Part shown: piece by piece, positions 45,052 to 55,760 of the stretch
Position numbering within the stretch: the first letter of the stretch is position 1
How the letters are laid out: each line of letters opens with the position of its first letter
NCBI RefSeq assembly: GCF_964340395.1
Contig: NC_135551.1
Coordinates: forward strand, 124,001-188,000
Source of the DNA: Glandiceps talaboti
Lineage: Eukaryota > Hemichordata > Enteropneusta > Spengelidae
Reading direction: 5' to 3'
Length of the DNA: 64,000 nt
Made by a program: the position numbers and the translations under genes
The notes under the pieces: model-generated
Told to the model about the DNA's origin: nothing
What the model saw: the letters and a program-made list of their open reading frames with translations, nothing else
Databases searched by the model: none

Positions 45052-45459
45052 AAGGGGTTTAATATTATATAAGAATGGAAAATTCTGGGAGGACTTTAGA
45101 GGAATATCACTTTTGGTTGTTGTATAGCAGGTGTAAAGGTTGACGTTTTAATACACACAACTAATTTGATGTATATGAATATAAATGTATTAAGTATTAT
45201 TTTATTTATCACTAATTATGCACACTTAAATAACACAACTTTTAATAATTCAAAACGAACGTATGTTATTATACTGTGGAGTGCACCCTGTCGAAATTAA
45301 TTCTAAATATTTGTATACTATTAGCAGTTCTGTGCATAAAACATAGATCAGTTTGAAAAAAAATCCTAAAGAATCTACTAGAGTTTGTTCGAACTTAAAT
45401 TATTTATTACTATATGCCAGTATAACTGACTGTGATTTCACATATTTCGGACTAGTTTA
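45052..45459. repeat. Dispersed repeat, inverted partner of 2583-3025
   Basis: See the partner at 2583-3025. Confidence 0.88.
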
Positions 45460-45861
45460 ACCCTTTTACCACCAATTCCCGCTATTGCGTTAACGCTCTA
45501 GGGTGCCCATTAATTCCTGCTATTGCGGGAACGCCAAAGTTCATTCACCTACTTTGCCGTTATGCCATTTAACAGCAGCTATTGCTGCAAAAATTGCTGC
45601 CATAACTAGTTCCACACATGCGTATTAGCCTTGTTTATTTACACAGCCATTTTGAAAGCATGACAGTGAACGGTATCTGGAGTACGATCCAAATGACGAG
45701 CAATTGTGTTTTTGTGTGCGTTTTTCACTCACGAAATCGAATTTTAACATGGTGGAAGTAATTAACAGCTCTCATAACATGGCCTACGATATAAATTATG
45801 TCACTATCTTTGGATATTTCAACAGAATTTGACTCGAAATACATCGTTGAGTACAAGTATT
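45460..45861. other. No gene; short CGCTATTGCG motifs
   Basis: CC(C/T)GCTATTGCG occurs twice at 45478 and 45513, and CAGCTATTGCTGCAA follows at ~45574. It resembles a decayed short tandem repeat. Confidence 0.4.
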
Positions 45862-46250
45862 TAGCTATGGGAACACATTGTACTCGTTTGTAAGCATCAA
45901 ATTCCCGCTAAGGCCGTGTGAGCTGCCAGCGGCAGTTTACGGTTGAATTTTTGAATGTCGTTCAAATTTATGCAATCTTGTGACCGTGCCAACGCCCATG
46001 CTAACGTTTTGGGGTAATTTTGGGCTATATCGTGGATTATTTTGGTTTTATTTCTTTTTGTTACGGCTCAATAATGACTTGTATTTGTATTAGCTCAGTG
46101 TTTAGAGGTCAGCGGAGGGAAACTTACTCGTGATATGGACAATTTTCCGATTGGATTTTTTGCGCGAGTTTTTCAATGTAAAATTCAAATTTCAACAACG
46201 CCGAACCAACATCTGTCTCCCCCTAACATCGTTTGCAATGTAAACAAGCG
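45862..46250. repeat. Dispersed repeat D, copy 2, left part
   Basis: Matches 24437-24835 directly (GGGAACACATTGTACTCG, TTATTTTGGTTTTATTTCTTTTTG, CTCAATAATGACTTGTATT). The rest of the copy continues at 48585-49115, with other material between. Confidence 0.85.
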
Positions 46251-46748
46251 ACCTATCGGTCAGAATAGCTCCGCTGTTTTTTTTTTATTAATAATAATTT
46301 TATTTTTTATTTTGGTGACACATAGAAGTGGTTCAGTTCTTCAGCTCTTCACTATGCAGTTTTGTTTTAGCGATGCAATAAAGTGGTTAGTGGTCCATAT
46401 GATGTCTCACTGTAAAACACATTTTACACAGAAGTTGGTAATGTATTGCACTTTTATACCAGTCACCATTTTATAACAAAAATCTACTGTTATGAAAAAT
46501 TGCACAAAATCTCAGAAAAAAAATGACTGGGAAATGCACACAAGAAAAAGAAAAAAAAGAGGATTTTGAGGTTGGCTATAAATAATTCCATTGTCTTACA
46601 GCTTTAACCCTGGGAAATTTTAATGATGAATGAAATAAATTAGGGATCTAAAATAATTGAGGCAATTTGAATTTCAATTCTCTAACAAATTTACCAAGTC
46701 AACAACATTCAACTTGTACAAGTTGTAGTAGATATATATAGGGAAGAA

Positions 46749-47250
46749 ATGTATTAATCGCCATCTTAGTTTCCGGACGGCGACAATCCCCGCCAAGTAC
46801 CCGAAAGAGAGTCATTCTGGCAGCCATACGTTACAGTGGTAACACTCGTTCATGTTCTATTACCTTTCATAAAGAAAACACAACGAAATGGTTGAAGTGA
46901 TCTTTTTTTTAAATTTCTTTTCATCACAACAACAAAATCTGCATGATCAAAAGTGTTGTAAACTAAACCAGAAAGAATTATCGGACTGGCTAAACTTCCC
47001 GATGAACTGGAGTAAGGTCCAAGTCCAAGTAAGCCTCGATAGTACGTGAGAAAATCGTCTCAAACTAGCGATACAACTTTCAAAATATAACTTGACATGT
47101 CTTCATTTGTTAGATTTATACAATTCAAGATGCGTTTTCACTCGAAAACAACAATTCTGTGAATAATGACACTCTGAACGCCGCGATTTCTCGGACATCC
47201 GGGTACTTGGGATTGTCGCCGTACGGAAACTAAGATGGCGATTAATACAT
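46749..47250. mobile_element. MITE of ~500 bp with ~55-bp terminal inverted repeats
   Basis: The left end 46749-46803 and the right end 47198-47250 are inverted copies. The outer 27 bp match exactly, and the inner part matches through GGCGACAATCCC and AAGTACCCG. The centre is non-coding. The ends are compatible with a TA target site (tc1/mariner-like), but the symmetry extends across the expected TA, so the superfamily is uncertain. Confidence 0.85.
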
Positions 47251-47529
47251 ACATCGTCTGATATTTTAATTTACGGAGTTTCTTGTGACCGGCGCCTGTC
47301 AGCAGACTCGGACAATTTTTTTTTCATCATTCCATTGTATTTAAACCTTGTACTTGACATTTCGCAATATATATAATTCTCAACAAAATACCTCAACATG
47401 CCTCACTTCGCTCGTACTCAAAGCAGCCCCTCGCGGTATGATCACTGATGACATGACGAGAGAACCTTTTCGGATTTACATGTAAAACGGGGTAAGATAC
47501 GCAAAACATAATGCAAAGTCTGAAGCCAA

Positions 47530-47703
47530 ATTAAAGTTGTGATTATTTTAATTATTTTTACTTGCCAAATATTTGCATTTTGGAAATGGCAAGACACGCT
47601 CATGTCGTTTAACTTTACATGTGAACTGTCGGCCAATAAACAAAATTTGGTTGATTCACAGTCCGCAGTTAGACTGCTCTTGCATAACTTCAACCGCATG
47701 CCT
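47530..47703 (-). other. Possible exon, unidentified
   Basis: A minus-strand frame, MRLKLCKSSLTADCESTK then FCLLADSSHVKLNDMSVS and CHFQNANIWQ, has protein-like composition and ends at a weak donor CAA|GTAAAA. No good acceptor was seen, and its phase (0) does not fit the exon at 43102. It could belong to the upstream part of the unidentified gene or be chance. Confidence 0.2.
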
Positions 47704-47959
47704 TCCTTACGCAAGTTGTCTTAATTCTGGTTCACTGTCACTCCAAATTGCACGACAATATAGAATTAATCACAAGTTACATGTTATCTGAAAACATCAC
47801 ATTTTTATAGTGGGTCTGAAGTGAGATTTTAGTGAGTACCAAGAACGTCCTGTGTTGTTACTTGCTGTGGAAAATCGCCCGGTCAAATGAGGTCAGCTTC
47901 AGCTTCTGGTCGAATCAGGATAGAGTATGCAAATAAGGACGTTGCGGACTGGCTGATTA

Positions 47960-48430
47960 TGTAGAAGGGGTGCAGAATTTGGATTTGAAGTTTACAACCC
48001 TGTTTCGAATAAACGCTTGTCACTTCATGCATTTGGGCGCCCAATGCGTAGAATTATGACTATAGCACATATTACATTGCTTGTTTGACGTCAATAGTGT
48101 CTTTTGAAAAGTGGCAGTTTACTTAAAGTCTCGTCGACTGATTTCCAATATCGCGTCGGTCATTATGCTCATTAACATATTCATTTTTTTTCAAATTACA
48201 AAAAAAAAAATCATAAAAAAAAAAAAATGAAGATGTGCTGACTTGAAATTAACAAACCTGAGTAAGCTACCCCCTGCGCATCAACACACCAGATATCAAA
48301 GCAATCTGACAATAAATTTTCACGGAGATGATGAAAATGACATTTTATGAAAAAAAATCATAAAAAATTGAAAATGGCACAGATCAACTTGGCATGAACA
48401 AATCTGAATAGCCTCCCCCAGGGAACATGC
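47960..48430. repeat. Inverted single copy of the 270-bp repeat of 34443-35280
   Basis: The reverse complement matches AGATGTGCTGACTTGAAATT, CCCCTGCGCATCAACA and GATCAACTTGGCATGAACAA, and on the other side GAAGGGGTGCAGAATTTGGA. Only one unit is present here, so the triplication at 34.4 kb is local. Confidence 0.85.
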
Positions 48431-48584
48431 ACACCAAATATCTAAGAATACTGACTGTCACTTTCGGAGAAAATAATGAAAATATAAAAGTTTGACGGAC
48501 ACCGATGATTCACTCTACTCTCTATATTCTATACAACCTATACCTAAAGCTACGCTTTCAGCTTTCGCTGACAGCGGAGCTAAT

Positions 48585-49115
48585 AAAGCTGCTGTTCGTA
48601 GAAATTTCCACTCAATTTTGACTATGAATACGATGTTTTGTACAAGGAGATGGCTGAGTGAACTCGATGCAGTATATGGAGGGATCAGATTATTGCAACG
48701 TAACTTCAAAGTCTCGACTGCTTATTTGCTTTTGTGGGTAAGCATGTTGGCAAAAAGCGTCACCTTGGCGTCCCGATTCGGACTCGTCTACTTCCAACTT
48801 GGGGGCATTTTTTACTGATTTTGAGGATAAATTTTGTGATAATTTTTCGTTGTTCTGTCAGGTAATGATATATAATTACACAAACTGATTTTTCTGAAGG
48901 TATTGGGGTGACGACTTCAGATATTTTTGTCCCTTTGATTGCTGGTGTGGGGCCGACTATTGCTTCTCAATCGGATCAGTGAGCCGTTAATTATTTTCGT
49001 TCAAATTTATTACGACTGAAAATAACATTTTCTGACATAAATTTTGGTATTTTGAATTTTGTTTGTAATATAAATATTTTGTTTATTTGTGATATGTCAA
49101 TAAAAAATATTGATC
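48585..49115. repeat. Dispersed repeat D, copy 2, right part (unoccupied family B site)
   Basis: Continues the D homology (CTGTTCGTAGAAATTTCCAC, GAGGGATCAGATTATTGCAA, CCCGATTCGGACTCGTC). It reads without interruption through GGGGGCATTTTTTACTGATT at ~48805-48825, where the copy at 24430-26820 carries family B. It then matches GGTGACGACTTCAGATATTT onwards. LINE C begins just after it. Confidence 0.85.
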
Positions 49116-49139
49116 ATTATAAAGTTCCATTTCTCAGTC

Positions 49140-50650
49140 TCATTAAAGTTTACAAAATTTGGATTAGACTCAAGTATAATATACTTGTACTATTAGATCT
49201 GTCTGCAGCATTTGACACGATTGACCATCAAATTTTAATAGACAGAATGCATATAAGCGATTTGGAATAGATTGCGCAGAACTCTCATGGTTTAAGTCAT
49301 ACAATGTACCTCCAGCATCGAACACAACACCAAACAGTAAACCAATGCAAAGTCTGCCTGCCATAGCTTAAACTTCGGAGTTCCACAGGGATCGGTTCTA
49401 GGCCCCATACTCTTTACCATGTATGTCACACCCTTTGGAGGAACTGATTTCACAATACAATCTAAACAGTATGATGTATGCTGACGACTCTCAACTTTAC
49501 CAGATGATGAAATGATCACAACACATGAACACAGTCTCAAGCATTGAAGCATGCATTGCTGATATACGAACTTGGTATACATCGAACAAATTAAAGCTCA
49601 ATGACAGTAAGACAAAGATAGTCCACTTCTCATCTCGTTTTAGTAAAACCATTCCTGTACCATGTATCACAATTGGGCACAGTACTGTCAACACATCAGC
49701 CACAACACGTGACCTTGGGGTTATACTTGACTCGGAACTTAGAATGACTTGTCATATGTAAATGACATCTGCAGAGCAGCATCCCTAGCCATTTGAAAGA
49801 TCGGCCAAATTTGGAAGTACCTCGACAACACCAGTACCGAGGGACTAATACATGCATTTGTTACCTCTATAGGCTGGATTATTGCAATTCCATCCTCTAT
49901 GGATTACCAGACAAAGAGATCCACAAACTTCAACGGGTACAGAACACAGCTGCTAGATTTGTTGTCAAACTACGCAAATATGATCACATCTCACCAGTAT
50001 TACGTAACCTTCATTGGTTACCTGTACGTCAACGCATTGTGTACAAAATCTTGCTCATCACCTTCAAGGCTGTCAACAAAGTATCACCATCCTACATCAC
50101 TGAACTGTTACCTGTTCACAAGCCAATGCGTGCTTTACGTTCCGGCACTCAGTTTTCAATTACCATCCCGCGTGTTGCAACTATTAGTACTACGTATGGA
50201 GATCGTGCCTTCTCTGTTGCCGGTCCTAACTCTGGAACTCTCTCCTAATTCACATAAGGAGAGCTGTATCAATTGAAACATTCAAGTCACAACTAAAGAC
50301 ATACTTGTTCACAAACATTTAGGACATGTAATTGTTGACATGTTGTACTGTTAACAGTAATCATTAAGATTAGATTTTTAGTGAATTTCAAGATTTTATT
50401 GCAAATTAATTCTTGTGCCATACATTTTACTTGGCATTGTGATAGTTTTTTTATAAGTTGTTAAGGTCCTTCTTTGTTTAAATTTCAACTTGGATATTAG
50501 GTTTTAACAGTTTTTAAAGTCTCTCTGTATTATGTCAGACATTTTTACAGTTTAACCCTTCATGATGCTTTTTCTTTTTTAGTGCTGTAAAGTGCATTGA
50601 CGCTGTTGCATAATGTGCTGATAAGAATGTATTATTATTATTATTATTGA
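49140..50650 (+). pseudogene. LINE C: 5'-truncated, frameshifted non-LTR retrotransposon
   Basis: Plus-strand RT pieces occur in order: LVLLDLSAAFDTIDHQILID (block A, ~49187), [16 protein letters not shown] (~49375), DDSQLYQ-like residues near 49485, DIRTWYTSNKLKLNDSKTKI (~49560), RDLGVILDSEL (~49710), then RLDYCNSILYGLPDKEIHKL and YDHISPVLRNLHWLPVRQRI with a terminal YGDRAFSVAGPNSGTLS (~49880-50248). At least three frame breaks separate them. A ~400-bp 3' UTR ends in (ATT)n at 50629-50648. The C-terminal 'NxA.RxV...HW.P' region is typical of L2/CR1-type elements. Endonuclease is absent. Confidence 0.88.
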
Positions 50651-50664
50651 TGCTGGAAAGTAAG

Positions 50665-51350
50665 ACATACAATCAGACTACGCATTGTCCCCCCCCCCCC
50701 AAAAAAAAAAAGAAAGAAAAAGGAATAAAAAAGAAAAAGAAAAGAAGTCATCATACAGAAGATATTTTATGATGCTAACTTGCCTTCTTTATTTGTTAAA
50801 CACGATTTTCAAAGCATTTTATATGGTTTCCATTGTTTCACTTTGATCATGGGCCACAGTTATGGAAAACTCCGGTATTAAAATTGATTGGGGAACATTA
50901 GTAACATATATAGGCTTACTAGCTGTAAAAAACACTGTGATATTTGTCCATGAAATGTCAGAAAAACATATTTGCAATGCCTCTGTTGCTGTTTTCAGAT
51001 AATCGTACATTTTAGCAACTTCCTGCAAATTAATGATTCCCTCAGGTAAACAATATGCTAGTTTGTTTGCATTGTGTATCTCACTTGTAATAGTTGTATG
51101 TGATGTATCACACACACATGTAATGCTGTGGACATGATTTAATTCAAATTGTTACACTGTATTACATTCGAGATGTGTACGTGCCAATCGCCCATCGCGT
51201 GCACATCACAGTCACCATCTTCACACTGGTCACGTAGCAAGACTCATGATTGAGAAATTTTGCATAATTTATCAAATATTTGTGTGACAATGGATTCTAC
51301 TGTGACTGCTACCTATCCCCAACTATATCCAGTGGCATTGTGTTTAATCA
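50665..51350. repeat. Dispersed repeat F, copy 2 (longest)
   Basis: Its left part (CAATCAGACTACGCATT, AGATATTTTATGA, TTGCCTTCTTTATTTGTTAAA) matches 52455-52690. Its right part matches 43560-44120. A poly(C)/poly(A) block is inserted at ~50690-50750. The copy therefore bridges two partial ones. Confidence 0.8.
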
Positions 51351-51546
51351 TGAAGCAACTAACGGTTTCCTTGAATGCAACTTTGGATGGATGTTTTGGT
51401 ACACGTTTTGGTACACAAGCAGTGTGTGAACTTAAGGGAAAATGACTACTGGTCACAAGGACTGACATGTAGCAAATGCTGCTGGTCCTTAAGGAAAACT
51501 GCTGGTCCATACTCAATGCAGTTCATGTTCACGACCTGTATCTACA

Positions 51547-51580
51547 CCCCCACCCCCACCCCCACCCCCACCCCCATTTA
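51547..51580. repeat. (CACCCC)n microsatellite
   Basis: Five to six CCCCCA hexanucleotides. Telomere-like in composition, but not the TTAGGG or TTAGG motif. Confidence 0.9.
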
Positions 51581-51689
51581 CAGATTAAATGATTTTGAAC
51601 TTTAATATGGTACAGCATATCTTTAGATATAAAAGTAAAAGAGAGTACAACGAATTGTTCACTATCCACTATTATTTCCTAAAAGTTCC

Positions 51690-51762
51690 ACTCACAGAGT
51701 CAAAAAATAACTTGGAAGTAAATTTTGGATTCCCAACCAAGTAATTTTTGACTCTGTGAGTA
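51690..51762. repeat. Short inverted repeat (hairpin)
   Basis: ACTCACAGAGTCAAAAAATA then ACTTGG, with its reverse complement CCAAGTAATTTTTGACTCTG then TGAGT about 20 bp later. One arm with its flank recurs near 11415-11460, so it may be a tiny MITE relic. Confidence 0.7.
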
Positions 51763-52449
51763 GAGATTTTCATTTGTAACTATGAACCCAGAGACTATGA
51801 ATATTCATTCTCGCATAATGTGTTCCTATAGACTATAGTGGTCTGAGACGGAATCAATAAATCAGATTCTGCAATCTCTAAGAGATCACAGTCCTCTCCT
51901 TCCTCTCTGTACGATTCACTAAATTCTGAATCACATAATCCAAAGTCAGATTCGTTTGTGGCAACAGCTGATGTAGCTTTCCAACTCTTAGCGAACGTAG
52001 ACCCACACACTCATCATAGCAGAAAGTTTTATCGAATAACTATCCCTCTTGAAAACTGTGTATTTGCTTTATTTCATTTTCCATCCACACAGTGACACGG
52101 AGCGGTTTCGTCTTCCTTCAGTCTTTACAAATATGTAATGAAGCCCCCCCCCCCCCATTAAGCCCTACCCATATACCCTACCGTGGTGTATGTATTGAGT
52201 ATCGTCTCTGACTGTTTGTGTAAGAAATCTGACCATGATGAAGAGAACTATAGCTAAACATGTCTTACAGTGCGAGTTTGTTTGACGTGGGAACGTGATA
52301 TGGTAACTGTACTGTAATGTGTCATCCACTATGTACCCGTGTTTGGCATGATGCAGTAATTTTCCAGATACAACAATGGCAACAAAAATGCAACATTTCT
52401 AAGTCTACACGTTGATTACAACATGAGAGGACGTACATTATCATATGCA
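51763..52449. other. No gene firmly recognised; acidic minus-strand frame
   Basis: A minus-strand frame, 52010-51795, is Glu/Ser/Asp-rich (ESDFGLCDSEFSES, EEGEDCDLLEIAESDLL). There is no clear splice site and no family. Poly(C) at ~52145-52157. Confidence 0.3.
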
Positions 52450-52690
52450 TCAAATTGAAAGCAATCAGACTACGCATTTTACTGTTTTTACAAAAAAACC
52501 TATCATACTGAAGATATTTTACGAAGTGTACCTGCCTTTTTTATTAGTTAAAACGACATTTTCGTATGTTTTCCGTCAGTTTGTTTTGATCGTGGCAACA
52601 GACATGGGGAACTCCGATAAATTGATCGGGAAACCCGCTAACATTTACCGGCTTTAACACCAGCCTTTAAAAAAACAGTGTATGTTTCGT
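52450..52690. repeat. Dispersed repeat F, copy 3 (left part only)
   Basis: Matches 50668-50940 through CAATCAGACTACGCATT, GAAGATATTTTA, CCTTTTTTATTAGTTAAA, TTTGATCGTGG and GGGAACTCCG. Then diverges. Confidence 0.75.
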
Positions 52691-53194
52691 CTTCTTCTTT
52701 GGAAGCTCATTGCCGCCTTCTAAATATCACCACATACTTTATAAATGCAACGTGGAACTGTCTCAAACACGTTAAAAGTTTAATACACTTCGACCAGTAA
52801 ACTTTACAACAATGATTAAATGAATACGATATCATGGCGGAAAAAGACTCATGCGCTGAATGCGTAAAATGAGTCTGAATGTCTAAAACGTTCTAATTAG
52901 ACGCTGTATGCTACGTCATGTAGACATGATATCAACACTGGCAACAACACGTATAGCATGCTAGCTCTGTGTCGCTTGACTTGAACGAGATGTCGAGAGT
53001 AAAATAGGTAACACAAGATCAGATTCATGTAGGTAAAATTGGATATATCTTTGAATAAATGTTATTATTTACTCCAAATTTCAATCGGTCATAAGGACCG
53101 ATACGTTGTTGTAATTCTGAAAATCTGTCGGTCCGAACGGAAATCTGTTGGTCTCGGGCCGAAGGACAGGCGGTAATTTCGCACGCTGTACACA

Positions 53195-53434
53195 AGTGTC
53201 TATGTTGTGTCAAACCACAGCCGGACTATACATTTTTGTATTACTCAAAGACCTAGACATAATTGTCTATGTTGTGTCAAACCACAGCCGGACCTTATTA
53301 CTCAAAGACCTAGACATAATTGTCAATGTTGTGTCAAACCACAGCCGGACCTTATTACTCAAAGACCTAGACATAATTGTCTATGTTGTGTCAAACCACA
53401 GCCGGACTATATTACTCAAAGACCTAGACATAAT
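53195..53434. repeat. Tandem repeat, 57-bp unit, four copies
   Basis: TATGTTGTGTCAAACCACAG then CCGGAC starts at 53201, 53268, 53325 and 53382 (spacing 67, 57, 57). Each is followed by TTACTCAAAGACCTAGACAT. The first unit carries a 10-bp insertion. The repeated open frames follow from a period divisible by three. Confidence 0.92.
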
Positions 53435-53524
53435 GGAATGTTATGTACACTGCTTATTCATCATGATCATGTCATATATTCAACTGAAGTTTATGTACTA
53501 CGTATGCATATTTGTATATGATTT

Positions 53525-53620
53525 ACACTGCCAAGAAAGGAAAGTTGAATTTTGTTCAAATAGCAAAGGTATGTAGAGCTGCTGACTCTTCGCTAGCGTA
53601 CATGGTTGTACATGTCAGCG
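53525..53620. repeat. Dispersed repeat, direct partner at 63913-64000
   Basis: AAGAAAGGAAAGTTGAA(T/C)TTTGTTCA, then AGGTATGTAGAGCTG and CGTACATG.TTGTA.ATGTCAG, are shared. The second copy runs off the window. Confidence 0.85.
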
Positions 53621-54079
53621 CAACTGAAAAGGACAAGAATATGTCAAGATCATGACATGAGATGGGGTTGTATTTTCAAGCTGAGTAATTTGTATTAAAA
53701 TTGTAATTTCACACAGTATATCGTTATTTCTGTGTTATGTTGTCATTATTGCTAATGGTTGCCAGCTTTTACATGTAATGTTTTTACAGAAAACTAGCGA
53801 AGGCCTGTACTTTTCTTGACATTCCCGCACACTGGTTTGTTATGTATGTTCATGTAGCGTCCTCCTTGCGCGTGACTTCTTGTAATGTAGTTGGGCCCAG
53901 CCCTTCGATATTTGGGATCATAATCAGACCTTGTGATCGGCACAGATCTTCTGCATGTTAAGCTTTTATGACCACTCAGTTTGTCACTAGTTGCATATTT
54001 TATGTGGACTTAAAGTAACAAAATATATGGTATGTTAATAGCAAACCCATTCATTTGTAGGTGTATGTCAGATGTATTT
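53621..54079. other. Nothing recognised
   Basis: No motif, tandem repeat or exon-like block was seen. Confidence 0.4.
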
Positions 54080-54660
54080 TTTACTAAAACATGGCATTTG
54101 TAAGTGTATTTTATGTTTCCATGGAAGCCACTATCCAATTTTACTAGTAGATAATCTGACTTACAATGGATAGCACTAGTGCATATATGCCAAAAGTAAG
54201 GAATTCTTTTGGCAAACTTTTTCTTCTTTGAATTTTGCAAAATATTTGCATAATATGGTGATTTAGGTTACCATGGCAACAAATGTTCCTCAAATGATAA
54301 CTATTTTTGAACTCGGTATAACAAACTAACAAATACATGTATGGGGTGGTCAATATGTGAATAAACTACATGTATGTTATGATTAAATTTATCATGTTAT
54401 TTTCTAGATATGTGGGTGTTTTACCAAAAATAAACAGCTGTCCTATTTTAGGCAATTTGTGTTACAACAGATAGCTCCATCTCATACAATGTCAAAAACA
54501 AGAATTTTTTTTAATTAATTTATATTTATTTCCATGTTTTATGTCAAATTTTGGAAAAATGATCCACATATTATGGTGATTTTGGTTACCATGGCAATGG
54601 ATGTTAGTAAAATGACCCCCCTTTTTTGAACTCAGCGTAAAAAATCAAAACCCCTTTGGT
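54080..54660. repeat. Repeat G, second dimer
   Basis: Partner of 44400-45010; see that entry. Confidence 0.8.
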
Positions 54661-55179
54661 CTCTATTTATGAATTTTCAGACCGATTGGTGCGCATTTGA
54701 AAAAGTTGAACGTGAGCAAAGTTCAGTTGTCATAAAAGAACACGGCCATTGTTTTTCTATGGGAAATCTGACATAGTATTTGGAATTAAATGTCAAATTC
54801 GCACTGCTACAATTGCTTGATTTAATTTTTTTTATCTTCGCGTTACTTGCGATACAATTTTGAGATTTTAAGTCATTTGAATCTCTTCTAAAATCATATG
54901 GTTTTGATTTGATCGCAATCGAAAATGCGATGTCATTGTGCTGGCATGCCATAAAGTTGACTTGACCTGTGTCATAACTTCTGCTACTGTAAAACGTTGT
55001 AAGAATATTGTTTCATTTATTACAAATTGTACTTTCATGAACAGCTGATATAATCTGAATGCAAAAACGTAGCTGAAATTATGAAATGTACGGCATACAT
55101 GCGGAGTGCACGTGATATAGGTCATTCCAGGCATGATGATATTGTTACACTGTGTAACATTGTATCACATTCACAAGGT
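54661..55179. other. No gene recognised
   Basis: Two minus-strand frames of ~90 codons lack motifs. TTACACTGTGTAACATTGTA at ~55145 resembles the TTACACTGTATTACATT block of repeat F. Confidence 0.4.
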
Positions 55180-55189
55180 GTTATGGTAA

Positions 55190-55266
55190 CAGGACAAACG
55201 CCCCCTGGACAAATGCCCCCGTAGGACAAATGCCTCTCGGACAAATGCCCCCGAACAAATGCCTAC
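55190..55266. repeat. Short tandem repeat GGACAAATGCCCCC
   Basis: About five imperfect 15-17-bp units. Confidence 0.85.
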
Positions 55267-55379
55267 GGTAGGATTATGGCTCACGACTCAACCAAGAAAG
55301 GCATCACTTCTATTGTATTACAAATAAAAAGACCAAGGATGCTCACGACTTAGCATTTCTACTATAGTGCGATTGAAAG

Positions 55380-55610
55380 ACGATTAAAATATGGTTTTAT
55401 CACTTCTATTGTTTTATGAATGAAAAGACCAACATGGGTGTGATTTCGAGCGGTGTACTTAAAATATGGTTTTATCACTTCTATTGTTTTATGAATGAAA
55501 AGACCAAGATGGGTGTGATTTCGAGCGGTGTACTTAAAGTATGGTTTTATCAGATGTATTGTTTTACAAATGAGATGGGTGTGATTTCGAGCAGTGTACT
55601 GTGTACGAAA
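55380..55610. repeat. Tandem repeat, 75-bp unit, three copies
   Basis: Starts at 55391, 55466 and 55541 (ATGGTTTTATCA). Each unit contains TGAAAAGACCAA.ATGGGTGT and GATTTCGAGCGGTGTACTTA. The array lies just upstream of the FLYWCH/MULE pseudogene. Confidence 0.9.
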
Positions 55611-55760
55611 AAAAGAGTAAATTGCCGTGCTGTAAGTGGTCGAAAAGGTGTGAAGTCTGAAATATCAAAGAAATATACCTATAAAAGAACAGTTTAAATC
55701 AAAGTTTTTAGTCAAACTTCAGAACTGTTCGTTCAAATATCTCTGCACCAGCGTATTATC

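Noticed and set aside
41-45459. One giant palindrome or inverted duplication spanning the left two-thirds of the window
   Set aside because: The two inverted pairs are not in mirrored order, and intervening sequence does not match.
48492-48818. A 108-codon open frame (TDTDDSLYSLYS...)
   Set aside because: It overlaps dispersed repeat D; the paralogous copy at 24830-25050 has a different, shifted frame with stops.
51547-51580. Interstitial telomeric repeat
   Set aside because: The unit is CACCCC, not TTAGGG or TTAGG or their complements, and only five to six copies are present.
53195-53434. CRISPR-like regular repeat
   Set aside because: Four contiguous 57-bp units without variable spacers; a simple tandem duplication.
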